A stretch of DNA of 64,000 nt from an uncultured Collinsella sp. (GCA_902494345.1 CABUSV010000009.1:32535-96534), one strand, 5' to 3'; counted from the stretch's first letter, positions 25,624-34,977 are shown. Translations and numbers: made by a program. Notes: generated by a model from the sequence alone, not told the origin.

Positions 25624-27471
25624 CTATTCCACGGTCACGCTCTTGGCGAGGTTTCGGGGCTGATCGACATCGCAGCCGCGCAGGATGGCGACCTCGCGGG
25701 CGAGCAGCTGCAGCGGGACGCTCGCCGTGATGGGGCTGAACACGTCGCGGACTGCTGGCACGCGGATGATGCAGTCGGCGATCTTGTTGATCTCCTCGTC
25801 GCCCTCGGTGGCAACGACGATGACCTTGGCGCCGCGCGCCTTGCACTCCATGAGGTTCGACACGGTCTTGTCGTAGGTGGCACTCTTGGTGGCCACAGCG
25901 ATGACAGGGAAGCCCGGGTCGATCAGGGCAATGGGGCCGTGCTTCATCTCACCGGCGGCGTAGGCCTCGGCGTGCAGGTAGCTGACCTCCTTGAGCTTGA
26001 GCGCACCTTCGTAGGAAATAGCGGCGCCCATGCCGCGACCCACGAACAGTGCGGACTGCGCGTCCTTGCACAGCAGGGCGGCCTCATGCACGGCCTCGGT
26101 TTGGGTATCCAAAATCCACTGGATCTGCTCGGCCGTATCGGAAAGCTCGCGGAACAGCATGCGCGCCTGCTTGGTGGTCAAGCGGTACTTGACCTGCGCC
26201 AGCAGCAGGGCCAAAAGCGTCAGGCTCACAACCTGGCCGATGAAGCTCTTGGTCGAGGCGACCGCGATCTCCTTGTTGGCCTTGGTGTAGATGACGCCGT
26301 CGCTCTCACGCGCCACGGGGCTGCCCACCACGTTGGTGATGCCGAAGACCTTGGCGCCCTTGATGCGCGCGTCGCGGATGGCGGCGAGAGTGTCGGCCGT
26401 CTCGCCCGACTGGGACACGGCCACGACGAGCGTCGTCGGCGTGATGATGGGGTTGCGATAGCGGAACTCGCTGGCCGCCTCAACCTCGGTGGGGATGCGA
26501 GCCCAGCCCTCGATGAGATTCTTAGCAATGAGGCCAGCGTGATAGCTGGTTCCGCAAGCGATTACGTAGACGCGGTCGATGTCGTTGAGTTCCTCGAGCG
26601 AAAGGCCCAGCTCGTCGATGTCGAGCTCGCCGGCCGGCGTCATACGACCGACCAGCGTGTCGCGCACGACGCGCGGCTGCTCGTGGATTTCCTTGAGCAT
26701 AAAGTCGGGATAACCGCCCTTTTCTGCCATGTCCAGGTCCCAGTCGATGTGAGTGACCTTGGGTTCGATAACGTTGCCGGCCTCGTCGGTGTACTCGACG
26801 CCTGCGGGCGTGAGCTTGGCAAACTGACCGTCCTCGAGCACCACGACATCGCGGGTGGCGTCGATGAGCGCGATGACATCGGAGGCGACATAGGCGCCGG
26901 TCTCGCCCGCGCCGACCACGATCGGGGAATCCTTGCGGGCCACGGCGATCACGCCGGGCTCGTCAGCGCACACGGCGGCCAGACCATAGGCACCGACCAC
27001 GTGGGTGCAAGCCTCGCGCACGGAGGCCATCAGGTCGTGCGTCTCGGCATAAGCCTCTTCGATCAGATGCGCGAAGACCTCGGTATCGGTCTCGCTCTTA
27101 AAGTGATGGCCGCGGCCCTCCAGCTCTTCGCGCAGCTCGGCGAAGTTCTCGATGATGCCGTTGTGGACGATGGCGATACGACCGTCGCAGCTGGTGTGGG
27201 GGTGAGCGTTAACGACGGAGGGCTTGCCGTGGGTGGCCCAACGGGTGTGGCCGATACCGCAGGTAGCGTCGCTGTCGATATTGGAAAGCTCGCTCTCCAA
27301 GCCCGCGACCTTACCCACGCGGCGGATGACATCGAGGTGCGCCGCGGCGCCCTCGCCCACCTCGAGCGCGACGCCCGAGGAGTCATAGCCGCGATACTCC
27401 ATACGCTTGAGGCCCGTGACCAGGATGTTCTTTGCAATATCAGAGCCGGTGTAGCCGACAATTCCGCACAT
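25624..27471 (-). CDS. glmS: Glutamine-fructose-6-phosphate aminotransferase (isomerising)
   Basis: The 615-residue enzyme makes glucosamine-6-phosphate from fructose-6-phosphate and glutamine, the entry to peptidoglycan precursors. ATG 27471 is followed by Cys (MCGIVGYTG), the N-terminal nucleophile of the class II glutaminase domain (about 1-240). Two SIS isomerase domains follow (about 290-420 and 460-600), and the protein ends with LAKSVTVE as usual. A longer frame upstream is rejected because it would bury the catalytic Cys. No glmS ribozyme was recognised in the leader; a palindromic operator-like site lies 100-135 bp upstream. Confidence 0.97.
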   Translation of the reverse strand: MCGIVGYTGSDIAKNILVTGLKRMEYRGYDSSGVALEVGEGAAAHLDVIRRVGKVAGLESELSNIDSDATCGIGHTRWATHGKPSVVNAHPHTSCDGRIAIVHNGIIENFAELREELEGRGHHFKSETDTEVFAHLIEEAYAETHDLMASVREACTHVVGAYGLAAVCADEPGVIAVARKDSPIVVGAGETGAYVASDVIALIDATRDVVVLEDGQFAKLTPAGVEYTDEAGNVIEPKVTHIDWDLDMAEKGGYPDFMLKEIHEQPRVVRDTLVGRMTPAGELDIDELGLSLEELNDIDRVYVIACGTSYHAGLIAKNLIEGWARIPTEVEAASEFRYRNPIITPTTLVVAVSQSGETADTLAAIRDARIKGAKVFGITNVVGSPVARESDGVIYTKANKEIAVASTKSFIGQVVSLTLLALLLAQVKYRLTTKQARMLFRELSDTAEQIQWILDTQTEAVHEAALLCKDAQSALFVGRGMGAAISYEGALKLKEVSYLHAEAYAAGEMKHGPIALIDPGFPVIAVATKSATYDKTVSNLMECKARGAKVIVVATEGDEEINKIADCIIRVPAVRDVFSPITASVPLQLLAREVAILRGCDVDQPRNLAKSVTVE

Positions 27472-27572
27472 AGGATAAATCCCTTCGTCCGCTTGACTGC
27501 AAAACGTCCACGCACAGGGGGCGCTGAGACGCATAACGTTCGAGTATTGTACTCACGCAGGCGCAAGCTGAT

Positions 27573-27605
27573 ATACCAGATGTGGTATCTCAACTTAGAT
27601 ACCAC
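27573..27605. promoter_or_regulatory. Overlapping palindromes upstream of glmS (candidate operator)
   Basis: GTGGTATCT (27582-27590) and AGATACCAC (27597-27605) form a perfect 9-bp inverted repeat with a 6-bp spacer. ATACCA-GATG-TGGTAT (27573-27588) overlaps it as a second palindrome. GGTAT-ATACC half-sites are typical of GntR-type regulators of amino-sugar genes (YvoA/NagR class), which would suit glmS. The regulator is not in the window beside it. Confidence 0.55.
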
Positions 27606-27631
27606 CCGATGTACACACGTCCAGCCGGTCT

Positions 27632-27670
27632 AAACCACCACAATGGGGACAGGCACCTTCGTGGTGGTTT
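27632..27670. repeat. REP-like hairpin with GGGGACAGGCACC loop
   Basis: AAACCACCAC pairs with GTGGTGGTTT; the loop is AATGGGGACAGGCACCTTC. GGTGGCCTGTCCC follows within 20 bp, repeating the core in reverse. Confidence 0.75.
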
Positions 27671-27702
27671 GGACCGGGGTGGTGGCCTGTCCCGGCGATT
27701 TA

Positions 27703-27837
27703 TCTCGATCTGTAACATCTAGGACACCAAAAGCGGACTTACTGTTACAGATTGAGATTTTCCGTCCGACCTCGACGTTTTGTCTCAATCTGCAACAGGT
27801 AGAACCGGTTTTGCCGTCCAGATGTTACAGATCGAGA
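27703..27837. repeat. Four-unit nested inverted repeat upstream of glmS
   Basis: Four related 16-18-bp units alternate in orientation. TCTCGATCTGTAACATCT (27703-27720) is the exact complement of 27820-27837, and CTGTTACAGATTGAGA (27742-27757) is complementary to 27783-27798 with one mismatch. All four share the core TCTCRATCTGYAACA. The nested layout could form a cruciform or two alternative hairpins. No gene is seen in the 441-bp gap 27472-27912. Confidence 0.7.
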
Positions 27838-27857
27838 CAGTTGAAGGCCGGAACAGC

Positions 27858-27896
27858 AAACCGCCACGAAGGGAACTATCCCCTTCATGGCGGTTT
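27858..27896. repeat. REP-like hairpin before the first MFS gene
   Basis: AAACCGCCACGAAGGG pairs with CCCTTCATGGCGGTTT with one mismatch. It starts the same way as the hairpin at 35721 but its loop is AACTATC instead of the GACAGG core. It lies 17 bp from the MFS stop codon and may terminate that mRNA. Confidence 0.7.
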
Positions 27897-27912
27897 GGAC
27901 GGCGGCGTTTGT

Positions 27913-29529
27913 CTATGAGGCTTGCTTGGGGAAGGTCGTCGCGAGCGCTGCAACGGCAAGTCCTGCCACCACGTAGAAAGCCGTGGCCGCAGACTTTGCG
28001 CGAACCTCGGCATTGTCCGCCAAGAGCTCCCCCTGCGCCTCGGACGCAACGCCCATCGATTCCAGGCGCGCCGTAAACGCGGCATCACTCTCGTAGGTAT
28101 AAACAACCTCTTCGAGCGCCGCTTTACTCTGTGTGTCGACCACATTGCTCGCATCAATACGTGCATCGAGACCGGTGTTGACAGCGATAAGCAGGACCGA
28201 ACCCATGGCGGCAGAGCCCAACGCGAGGCCCAGGTTACGCGCCGCACCCTGGATGCCGCCCGATTGCTGAGCGTCACTCGGCGGCACGGCGGAAGCGACA
28301 ATGTTGTTGGCCTGCGAGTTTACCAGGCCAACGCCCACGCCACCAAAGAGCGTACCGACCACCATAATGGGCGTCAGCTCGGACGCGCGCACGCCAAACG
28401 CCATGCTCACACAGGCCGCCGCCATAAAGACATAGCCCGTACGCACCACAGACCAAGGCTTAAGCTGCGGAAACTTGCGCGGCACAAACATTGCGAGCAC
28501 CAGCATGGGCACACCCGAGATGATGACCAAAAGCGCTGTCTGCATGCCGCCAAGGCCAATTACAAGCTGATAGTACGAAGTGCCGACCAGACCCTGAGCG
28601 CCCATGTAGAAAAACGGCAGAGCAATGGCGATGACGCCGGAGCGAACGGTGGGATTGCGCACAAAGCTCGACGGCAAAATCGCTATGCCGTGGGTGCGCT
28701 CCATCCAGTGCTCGACCGGAATCAGCATCACCAGCAATAGCAGGCCGACGCCGACAATAGGCAAAGCGGGAGAAATGCCGGCAATCGTAAAGGGAGCCTG
28801 CGGCAAGGGAGCAAATACGCCCCAGGTCGAAATGCGCGAAAGACCGCACATAACGGCGAACAATCCCAGAGAGGCAATAACCGCGCCCGGCGCGTCAAAC
28901 TTGCCCGCATGCAGCCCGCCGCCCGTCGGCAGCTTTGCGCTCGCAACGAGCAGTGCGACAAAATAGGCGGCGAGCACGCCGAAGGTCACGCGAAAACCTG
29001 CGATATCGACCAGAATGCCCAGCGCGATAGGAATAATCGTCGCAAGCGCCGCCGATGCGGCAATCACGCCATATGCCTGCTTGCGCTCCTCGCCTTCGTA
29101 CAGCATGGACACCATGCCCAGTACCGAAGGGATAATGAGGCTTGCGCCCAGCCCGACCATCAGTCGGCCACCCCAAATAAGCAGCTCAATGCTCGGTGAA
29201 AACGCGCACAGCAGCTCTCCCACCACAGCAAGCACCAATCCGGCACGGAAGTTGCGGCACCACCCGATAACCATGCCGAGCAAACCGCTTGCAAGCATAA
29301 AGGTGCCCGCCATAAGCGAATAGACCGTGCTCGCCATCTGCACGTCCGAGAGCGGACATCCAAACACGCGCATCATCTCGGCCATGGCAACCGAAAACGC
29401 ACCGTTGTCTGCCGAGGTACCCACCTGAGCGCATGCCAGCACGATCAGCGGCGCCAGTCGCGCCAAACGAGAAGGCGCCACAGGCTCCATCCCCGAGTTC
29501 GAAACCGCGCGATTCATGCACATCACCAT
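27913..29529 (-). CDS. MFS transporter (DHA2-like), paralogue 1
   Basis: The 538-residue integral membrane protein has 12-14 hydrophobic helices. LASGLLGMVIGWCRNFRAG and IWGGRLMVGLGASLIIPSVL contain MFS loop motifs, and DAQQSGGIQGAARNLGLALG resembles the motif of the drug-proton antiporter group. A large outer loop (about 430-500) separates the last helices. It is about as long as the second MFS protein at 33251 and shares many blocks with it (AQVGTSADNGA/AQMGTSGDNGA, PFTIAGISP). Starts at ATG 29529 or ATG 29517 are both possible. It is divergent from the PRD regulator, with the shared palindrome at 29541-29558 just upstream. Confidence 0.92.
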   Translation of the reverse strand: MVMCMNRAVSNSGMEPVAPSRLARLAPLIVLACAQVGTSADNGAFSVAMAEMMRVFGCPLSDVQMASTVYSLMAGTFMLASGLLGMVIGWCRNFRAGLVLAVVGELLCAFSPSIELLIWGGRLMVGLGASLIIPSVLGMVSMLYEGEERKQAYGVIAASAALATIIPIALGILVDIAGFRVTFGVLAAYFVALLVASAKLPTGGGLHAGKFDAPGAVIASLGLFAVMCGLSRISTWGVFAPLPQAPFTIAGISPALPIVGVGLLLLVMLIPVEHWMERTHGIAILPSSFVRNPTVRSGVIAIALPFFYMGAQGLVGTSYYQLVIGLGGMQTALLVIISGVPMLVLAMFVPRKFPQLKPWSVVRTGYVFMAAACVSMAFGVRASELTPIMVVGTLFGGVGVGLVNSQANNIVASAVPPSDAQQSGGIQGAARNLGLALGSAAMGSVLLIAVNTGLDARIDASNVVDTQSKAALEEVVYTYESDAAFTARLESMGVASEAQGELLADNAEVRAKSAATAFYVVAGLAVAALATTFPKQAS

Positions 29530-29540
29530 CCGCTTTTTTC

Positions 29541-29558
29541 ATTCCGTATATGCGGCAA
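29541..29558. promoter_or_regulatory. Candidate PRD-regulator operator, site 1
   Basis: ATTCCGTATATGCGGCAA matches the palindrome TTGCCGT-N4-ACGGCAA at 13 of 18 positions. It lies 12-25 bp before the start of the first MFS gene, a position that would fit repression or a start-proximal promoter. Confidence 0.5.
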
Positions 29559-29624
29559 GGATTTAAAACCAACCCTTCCCCTACTCATCATAAAAAATGC
29601 GTATCATGACAGGTGCCACGCTCT

Positions 29625-29642
29625 TTTCCAGATATACGGCAA
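29625..29642. promoter_or_regulatory. Candidate PRD-regulator operator, site 2
   Basis: TTTCCAGATATACGGCAA matches TTGCCGT-N4-ACGGCAA at 13 of 18 positions with a perfect right half. It is 32 bp upstream of the PRD regulator ATG, consistent with autoregulation. Confidence 0.5.
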
Positions 29643-29673
29643 ATCGAGCTTTCTCGCGACCCTAGGGAGCCCC

Positions 29674-31506
29674 ATGAGCATCAATCAGCGACAAGCAAAG
29701 CTGCTTAAAATCCTGCTCGGCCAGGCGGGCTACACCCCGACAGTCGATATCTCCGATGCCCTTGCTTGCTCGGAGCGCACCATCCGCAACGACATGCGGG
29801 CCGCTAACGCCTTCCTCGACGAAATGGGCATCCAAGCGGCAATTGTCTCCAAGCGCGGCAACGGCATCCGCATCGATGGCGACAGCACGCAGCGCGGTCA
29901 GATATCGGACATCATCAAGGAACGTTCGCTTTCCATGGACGCCGGTCTTGACCGCTTCTATCGCGGCATGTTGCTGCTCACCTGCGACTACCGGCACCAA
30001 TACACCACCGAATCGCTTGCGCGGGGCATCCTCACCAACAAACAGCAGGCCCAAGACGACCTGCGCACATGGAACGAGCTCATGACGCCGTTTGGAGCCC
30101 AAATCGTACGCGGGCGTCGCATTACGGTCGAGGGTCCCGAGGAGTACATCCGATTCTTCGTCGTCTATTATCTGTTTGAGCTCGCGTCGACCGCCATGAA
30201 GCGCCGCATTGAGCCGCAGCTCTTTGGCGGCAACGAGCAATTCTTCAACGACCTCATCGCATACGTCGAGCGCGAAAGCCGAACGCTCTATACCGACAAC
30301 GCCCGCCACCAGCTTGCCGTCTACCTGCAGATTATGGTCCTGCGCATTCTTAAGGGCAAAGAGGTCGGTGGTTACACCTCGGCGATTCCCGTTGTGTACG
30401 ACGACGTCGCCAACCGCATTGAGCAGCACTTTGGCATCGAGGTCTCCGCCAACGAGCGCGACATCATCCGCGACCTCTTTACGGTCTCCACGCGCCGATG
30501 GACGCCCGAGTTCCAGCGCACATATAAGCCCACACCCGAGGCGGCGCGCCTCACCGAGGAGTTATTCTGCGCTCTCGGCGAACGCTTTGGCACGCGACCG
30601 CCGCTTCATCTTGAAAAGCCCTGCGCCGCGCTCATCGAAGCCGGACAAACCCACATGCGCTATGAACGCGCCATCTCACTGCCCCAGGAAAACACCTGGA
30701 CGGTGCGATACGAAAACATGGCCTCGTTTATGCGCCTGTCCGAGGTGCTGCGCGACGCGCCCGGCCTATCTGGGCTGAATCTATACCAGACCGACGTGAC
30801 GCGCCTGGCGATGCTATTGCTCTCGTATATGGACGGCCTGTCCTCGCACGATCAATGGCGCGTCGGACTCGTGGTCAACTGCGGCATTGAGCAGGTCTTC
30901 TATGCGCGCGATCGACTTGAGCGGCTCATTCCCTGCATGCGGGTCGCGCGTGTGCTGACCGAAACAGAAGTCGCCGAGATTGAATCAGACCCCAAGCACA
31001 GCAGCCTCGACTTCCTGGTCTCATTCGACCCCATCAAGACGACGCTTCCACTCTGCGTGCTGAGCAATGCCATCGATGACGCCGACCGCAGCCGCATCGA
31101 GCTGCTGCTCATGAAGCTTGGATGCCCTCACGCACTCGACGACGCCCCGCTTGCCGGCGGTCTTCCCGAGCGCGAGCTCGATATTTCGCACGCGCGCATG
31201 CTCACGCGCACCCTTCACGCTGCACTTGTCGAAGACGGCCTCTGGCGTGGCACGCTCTCCGGCTTCTCGAACACCTTCGAGATGCTGTCGTTCACGCACG
31301 GACCTTGGCTCTTGCTGACCGTATGTTCCCAAGATGTCGCTCAAACCGGGGCCGTGCATTACCGCGTGGAAACACGAGTCGGCTTTACCGGCGACCGCCT
31401 GCAACACATCCTGGTGCTCTGCGTCGCCCCAAGCGATGAGCGCGTCCTCACTCCGGCCACACAGCGCTTCCGCAAGCTCGCATCCGAGACCGGTCTCAAA
31501 CGGTAG
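29674..31506 (+). CDS. PRD-domain transcriptional regulator (BglG/MtlR-like activator)
   Basis: The 610-residue protein starts at ATG 29674 behind GGGAG. It carries an HTH_11-type helix-turn-helix (about 5-60, DISDALACSERTIRNDMRAAN), a second Mga-like helix-turn-helix region (about 85-165), PRD-like domains (about 180-400, with RHQLAVYLQ) and an EIIB-like segment (about 395-480, VGLVVNCGIEQVFYARDRLE). The C-terminal 120 residues are unassigned. This is the layout of PTS-phosphorylated regulators such as MtlR and LicR, yet its neighbours are MFS carriers and an amidohydrolase, not PTS genes. The start and three adjacent promoters share an 18-bp palindrome, so it probably controls them. Confidence 0.9.
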   Translation: MSINQRQAKLLKILLGQAGYTPTVDISDALACSERTIRNDMRAANAFLDEMGIQAAIVSKRGNGIRIDGDSTQRGQISDIIKERSLSMDAGLDRFYRGMLLLTCDYRHQYTTESLARGILTNKQQAQDDLRTWNELMTPFGAQIVRGRRITVEGPEEYIRFFVVYYLFELASTAMKRRIEPQLFGGNEQFFNDLIAYVERESRTLYTDNARHQLAVYLQIMVLRILKGKEVGGYTSAIPVVYDDVANRIEQHFGIEVSANERDIIRDLFTVSTRRWTPEFQRTYKPTPEAARLTEELFCALGERFGTRPPLHLEKPCAALIEAGQTHMRYERAISLPQENTWTVRYENMASFMRLSEVLRDAPGLSGLNLYQTDVTRLAMLLLSYMDGLSSHDQWRVGLVVNCGIEQVFYARDRLERLIPCMRVARVLTETEVAEIESDPKHSSLDFLVSFDPIKTTLPLCVLSNAIDDADRSRIELLLMKLGCPHALDDAPLAGGLPERELDISHARMLTRTLHAALVEDGLWRGTLSGFSNTFEMLSFTHGPWLLLTVCSQDVAQTGAVHYRVETRVGFTGDRLQHILVLCVAPSDERVLTPATQRFRKLASETGLKR

Positions 31507-31564
31507 ACGGCGTGGGCGCCCATCGCGCGTGCCCATGCAAGCCTTCAAATACGCTTAAGCGCAA

Positions 31565-31598
31565 AGAACCCATGGCCGCCCCTGCAGCCACGGGTTCT
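31565..31598. terminator. Terminator between PRD regulator and amidohydrolase (convergent)
   Basis: AGAACCC at 31565-31571 pairs with GGGTTCT at 31592-31598; the inner part continues with TGGC/GCCA pairs. Short T tracts occur on both sides. Confidence 0.75.
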
Positions 31599-31630
31599 AT
31601 TTAGCGTCTATGGCCTATGCCATGGCAAAG

Positions 31631-33247
31631 CTATTTGCGCGTCCAGACAGTCTCGCCCTCTTTGATCGTCTCGAGAACGCGCAGGTTGCGCACCTCGTCG
31701 AGCTCGATCTTGAGCGGGTTCTTCTCGACAATGCAAAAGTCGGCCAGCTTGCCGGCCTCGAGCGTGCCCTTACGGTCGAGCTCGCCATACTGGAAAGCGC
31801 CGTTGACCGTGATGGCCTTCAGACCCTCGTACACGCTGATCTTCTGATCCTCGTCCAGCTGAGCGCCGCCCTTAGTGACGCGCTTGGCGGCGCACCACAC
31901 AGCCTCAAAGAAATTGGGGCGCAGCACCGGCGTGTCGGTGTGGAAGGTAAACGGCAGGCCGCACTCCAGAGCGTCATGGCAGGCAGACACGCGACCGCCG
32001 CGCACGGGACCGAAGTTCTTAAGATGCACGTCGGCCCAGTACCAGATATGGCTGGCGAAAATCGACGGGATCATGTTGATCTCGGCCATCTGCTCGTACT
32101 GATCGCGGCGGGCAGTCTGGCAGTGGATCATGACCGGGTGCAGGCTCGCTTTATCGGGATTAGGCGAATCCTCCAGCGCGCGCTTGTACACGCGCAGGTA
32201 CTGGTCGGCAGCCGCATCGCCATTGGTATGGGCGAGCAGCTGATGATTGCCGTCGATGGCCTTGCGCATAAAGTCATAAGCGGCCTTGTCGGTCATGGTG
32301 CCATAACCGCAGTAACCCTCGCCCTCATCGCCGGGAGTGTAGGGCTCGGTCATCCACGCCGTACGACCCTGGGGAGAACCGTCAAAGAACATCTTGAGGC
32401 CGCCGATACGGAAGTGACCGGTGTAGTCCTGCGAGACAAAAGGCTCATGGTCGGCCAAGATTTTGTCGACATCCTCGCCGTACATGGGATAGCTCACGAC
32501 GTCCATCTTGAGCAGGCCCTTGTTCGCAAGGCCGCAGAACAGCGCTGCGAAGTCGGCGGTGGTAGCACCCTCCTGGCAGGTGGTGATGCCGTTTTCCAGG
32601 TAGATGTCCTGCATCTCGCCGATCATGACGTCCATATCCATCTTCTGACGCGGCTGAATCACGGCAAAGACCGGCCACATAGCGCCCGGCTCCTCGCAGT
32701 AACCGTCCGGCGTGCCGTCGGCCTCGCGACCGTAGCGAGCGCCCTCGGGATCGGGAGTCTCGGCGGCAATGCCGGCAAGCTCCAACAGCTTGGTGTTGGC
32801 AACAACCATGTGGCTCGAAGCGTGGACGGCGATAACCGGAATGGTCTCGCTCACGCGGTCGAGCACGTGACGGTTAGGGTGCTCATGCTCGGCCAGGGAA
32901 TTCTGGTCGTAGGAAACACCCATGATCACGCCGTCCTCGCCAATGCCGCGCTGCTCGGCAAAGGCAGCCAGACGCTCGACGATCTCATCGAAATCCGCCG
33001 CGCCGTTAAGGTCGGCAGCCACGATGTACTGCGTGCAGCCAGAGATGTGGCTGTGGGGGTCAATCAGACCGGGCATAAGGCAGGCGCCGTTGAGGTCAAT
33101 CTCCTCGGCATCCTCTGCCTGAGCGCGAGCCTCCTCGAGCGAGCCGGTAAACGCGATGGTGCCGTCGTCTGCAACCAGCAGGGCCCCAAAAGTCTCGTCC
33201 TCGCCGGTCATGGGAACAAAGTCGCCGTTAAAGTACAGCTTCTTCAT
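31631..33247 (-). CDS. YtcJ-type amidohydrolase
   Basis: This 538-residue metal-dependent hydrolase of the amidohydrolase superfamily (Amidohydro_3, YtcJ-like) has an N-terminal beta-sandwich (FNGDFVPMTGEDETFGALLV) and the metal site GLIDPHSHISG. LLAHTNGDAAADQYL and MIHCQTARRDQYEQM carry further His ligands, FTFHTDTPVLRPN holds the terminal Asp/His region, and the C-terminal beta-sandwich ends GTLEAGKLADFCIVEKNP. Related proteins cleave N-acyl or imide bonds; the substrate is unknown. It starts three bases after the MFS stop, with a GAGGAGGAG ribosome site inside the MFS 3' end, so carrier and hydrolase are coupled. Confidence 0.93.
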   Translation of the reverse strand: MKKLYFNGDFVPMTGEDETFGALLVADDGTIAFTGSLEEARAQAEDAEEIDLNGACLMPGLIDPHSHISGCTQYIVAADLNGAADFDEIVERLAAFAEQRGIGEDGVIMGVSYDQNSLAEHEHPNRHVLDRVSETIPVIAVHASSHMVVANTKLLELAGIAAETPDPEGARYGREADGTPDGYCEEPGAMWPVFAVIQPRQKMDMDVMIGEMQDIYLENGITTCQEGATTADFAALFCGLANKGLLKMDVVSYPMYGEDVDKILADHEPFVSQDYTGHFRIGGLKMFFDGSPQGRTAWMTEPYTPGDEGEGYCGYGTMTDKAAYDFMRKAIDGNHQLLAHTNGDAAADQYLRVYKRALEDSPNPDKASLHPVMIHCQTARRDQYEQMAEINMIPSIFASHIWYWADVHLKNFGPVRGGRVSACHDALECGLPFTFHTDTPVLRPNFFEAVWCAAKRVTKGGAQLDEDQKISVYEGLKAITVNGAFQYGELDRKGTLEAGKLADFCIVEKNPLKIELDEVRNLRVLETIKEGETVWTRK

Positions 33248-33250
33248 GAC

Positions 33251-34867
33251 CTACTCCTCCTCTTTGGAGAACTTCTTGATAGCAGGGGTGGTGGCCAGGC
33301 CAAGCACGATGATGGCAGCGCCCACGTAGTAAGCGAAACGCGTGGAGTTGAAGCGGGACTGGGCATTGATCTCGACCAGGGCGTCGCGCTCCTCATCGCT
33401 CATATCGATGTCCTCAATAGAAGCGCGGAAGTTCTCATCGGAGACGAGGTCGATATTGCGCTCGGAAATAGCGGCGACGGTGGACTCGGAAATGCGGGAA
33501 TCGTTAGCGGCTGCATCCTTCACGGAGTTGGTGATACCAAAGAGCAGCACGGCACCCAGCAGGGCAATGCCGATGGCCTGGCCAACGTTACGCATGGTGG
33601 TCTGAATGCCGCCGGACTGGGAAGCGTCGCGCTCGTTCACGGCAAGGGCGACAACGTTGTTGGCCTGGGCGGAAACGATACCGGCGCCCGAGCCGGCAAC
33701 AACGCAGCCAATGAGAATGCCCGGCATGGAAGCAGCGTCGAGCGTAACGGAGAACGCCATGATGATCAGGGCGGCGGCAAGGGTGAGGTAGCCGACCTGG
33801 ATGACGCGACGCGGGTTAGCCTTCGGCATGAACTTGGGGATACCGATGGAGAAGGCGAAGGTCGGAACGCCAACGACGATGGAGAGCACGCCAACGATAG
33901 CCGGAGACCAGCCAGCAACGAGCTGCAGGTAGGGGGCCATCAGAATGGACTGAACACCCATGAAGAAGAACGTGATGGCGGAGGCGGCGAGACCGGCGAG
34001 GACCTGCGGGGTCTTAAGGAAGGACTGGGGCAGCAGGGCAAAGCCGTTCTTCTCCTCGACCTTCTTCTCGACGTTGATCATAACGATGAGGATGATCACG
34101 CCCAGGACAGCCATGGGCAGGCAGGGGGAGATACCGGCGATGGTGAAGGGGCATGCCGGGAAGGGCTCGACGAGGCCCCAAGCGGAGATGCGGGACACGC
34201 CGACCAGGAACAGGAACAGGCCGGTTGCGGCAAGGGCAACGCCAACGCCATCGAACTTGAGCTTCTCATCGGACTGCTCGATCTCGGGCAGCTTGAAGGA
34301 CAGCAGGAACACGAGTACAAAGTAGGCGGCGAGGACGAAGAACGTCACGCGCATGCCGGCGGCCATGAGCACGATCGAAAGCAGCAGCGGCAGCAGGGCG
34401 GAAAGGCCGGAGGCGGCGCCTATGCAGCCAAAGGCAAGCACGCGGTTCTTACCGTGATAGATCTTGGGAACGAGGCCCAGAACCGAGGGAATCATGAACG
34501 ACGCGCCGAAGCCCACGAGGGTACGGCCGCCCCAAATGAAGACGGTCATGTTGGGGGAAACGGCAAGGACGACCTCGCCGGCGGCGCACAGCAGGGCGCC
34601 CATGCGGAAGTTCTTCTTCCAGCCGATGATGGTGCCCATCATGCCACCGGCGATCATAAAGGCGCCGGCCATGAGGGAGTAGACCATGTTGGCGAGCTGG
34701 ATGTCGGCGGTGGTGGCGCCGAGGTCCTGCGTCAGGGCGGTTGCGGCGAGCGAAAGGGCGCCGTTATCGCCCGAAGTGCCCATCTGGGCCAGGATCAGAA
34801 CGAGAACGGGGAGAAGCATGAACTTCTCGGCACCCTTCTCCTCTGCCACAGCTTTAGCTTTAGCCAT
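33251..34867 (-). CDS. MFS transporter (DHA2-like), paralogue 2
   Basis: A 538-residue carrier with 12-14 hydrophobic helices, closely related to the MFS protein at 27913 (shared AQMGTSGDNGALS, MVYSLMAGAFMIAGGMMGTI, FTIAGISPCLP and SQSGGIQTTMRNVGQAIG). The late outer loop (about 440-510) is acidic and ends near EINAQSRFNSTRFAYYVG. ATG 34867 has AAGGA upstream. It is the first gene of an operon with the amidohydrolase, so it probably imports or exports that enzyme's substrate or product. A perfect copy of the 18-bp palindrome lies 111 bp upstream. Confidence 0.93.
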   Translation of the reverse strand: MAKAKAVAEEKGAEKFMLLPVLVLILAQMGTSGDNGALSLAATALTQDLGATTADIQLANMVYSLMAGAFMIAGGMMGTIIGWKKNFRMGALLCAAGEVVLAVSPNMTVFIWGGRTLVGFGASFMIPSVLGLVPKIYHGKNRVLAFGCIGAASGLSALLPLLLSIVLMAAGMRVTFFVLAAYFVLVFLLSFKLPEIEQSDEKLKFDGVGVALAATGLFLFLVGVSRISAWGLVEPFPACPFTIAGISPCLPMAVLGVIILIVMINVEKKVEEKNGFALLPQSFLKTPQVLAGLAASAITFFFMGVQSILMAPYLQLVAGWSPAIVGVLSIVVGVPTFAFSIGIPKFMPKANPRRVIQVGYLTLAAALIIMAFSVTLDAASMPGILIGCVVAGSGAGIVSAQANNVVALAVNERDASQSGGIQTTMRNVGQAIGIALLGAVLLFGITNSVKDAAANDSRISESTVAAISERNIDLVSDENFRASIEDIDMSDEERDALVEINAQSRFNSTRFAYYVGAAIIVLGLATTPAIKKFSKEEE

Positions 34868-34977
34868 GTGTTGGTTCCTTTCTTTTCCGTTTCACGCGGG
34901 CATTGAACCCCTTTGAGCCCGCGCGTCTTGTCGAGGCAAATATAGGCTGGAGCGCAATACGGACGGCATCAGAGCCA

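Noticed and set aside
27472..27580. glmS ribozyme in the glmS leader
   Set aside because: No match to the conserved core or its pairings could be seen.
27913..34867. Two MFS proteins and the amidohydrolase all have exactly 538 residues
   Set aside because: The MFS pair are paralogues; equal length with the unrelated hydrolase is a coincidence.
31610..34906. A 1,098-codon plus-strand frame opposite the amidohydrolase and MFS genes
   Set aside because: It spans two real genes with clear motifs on the other strand and has no recognisable domain.
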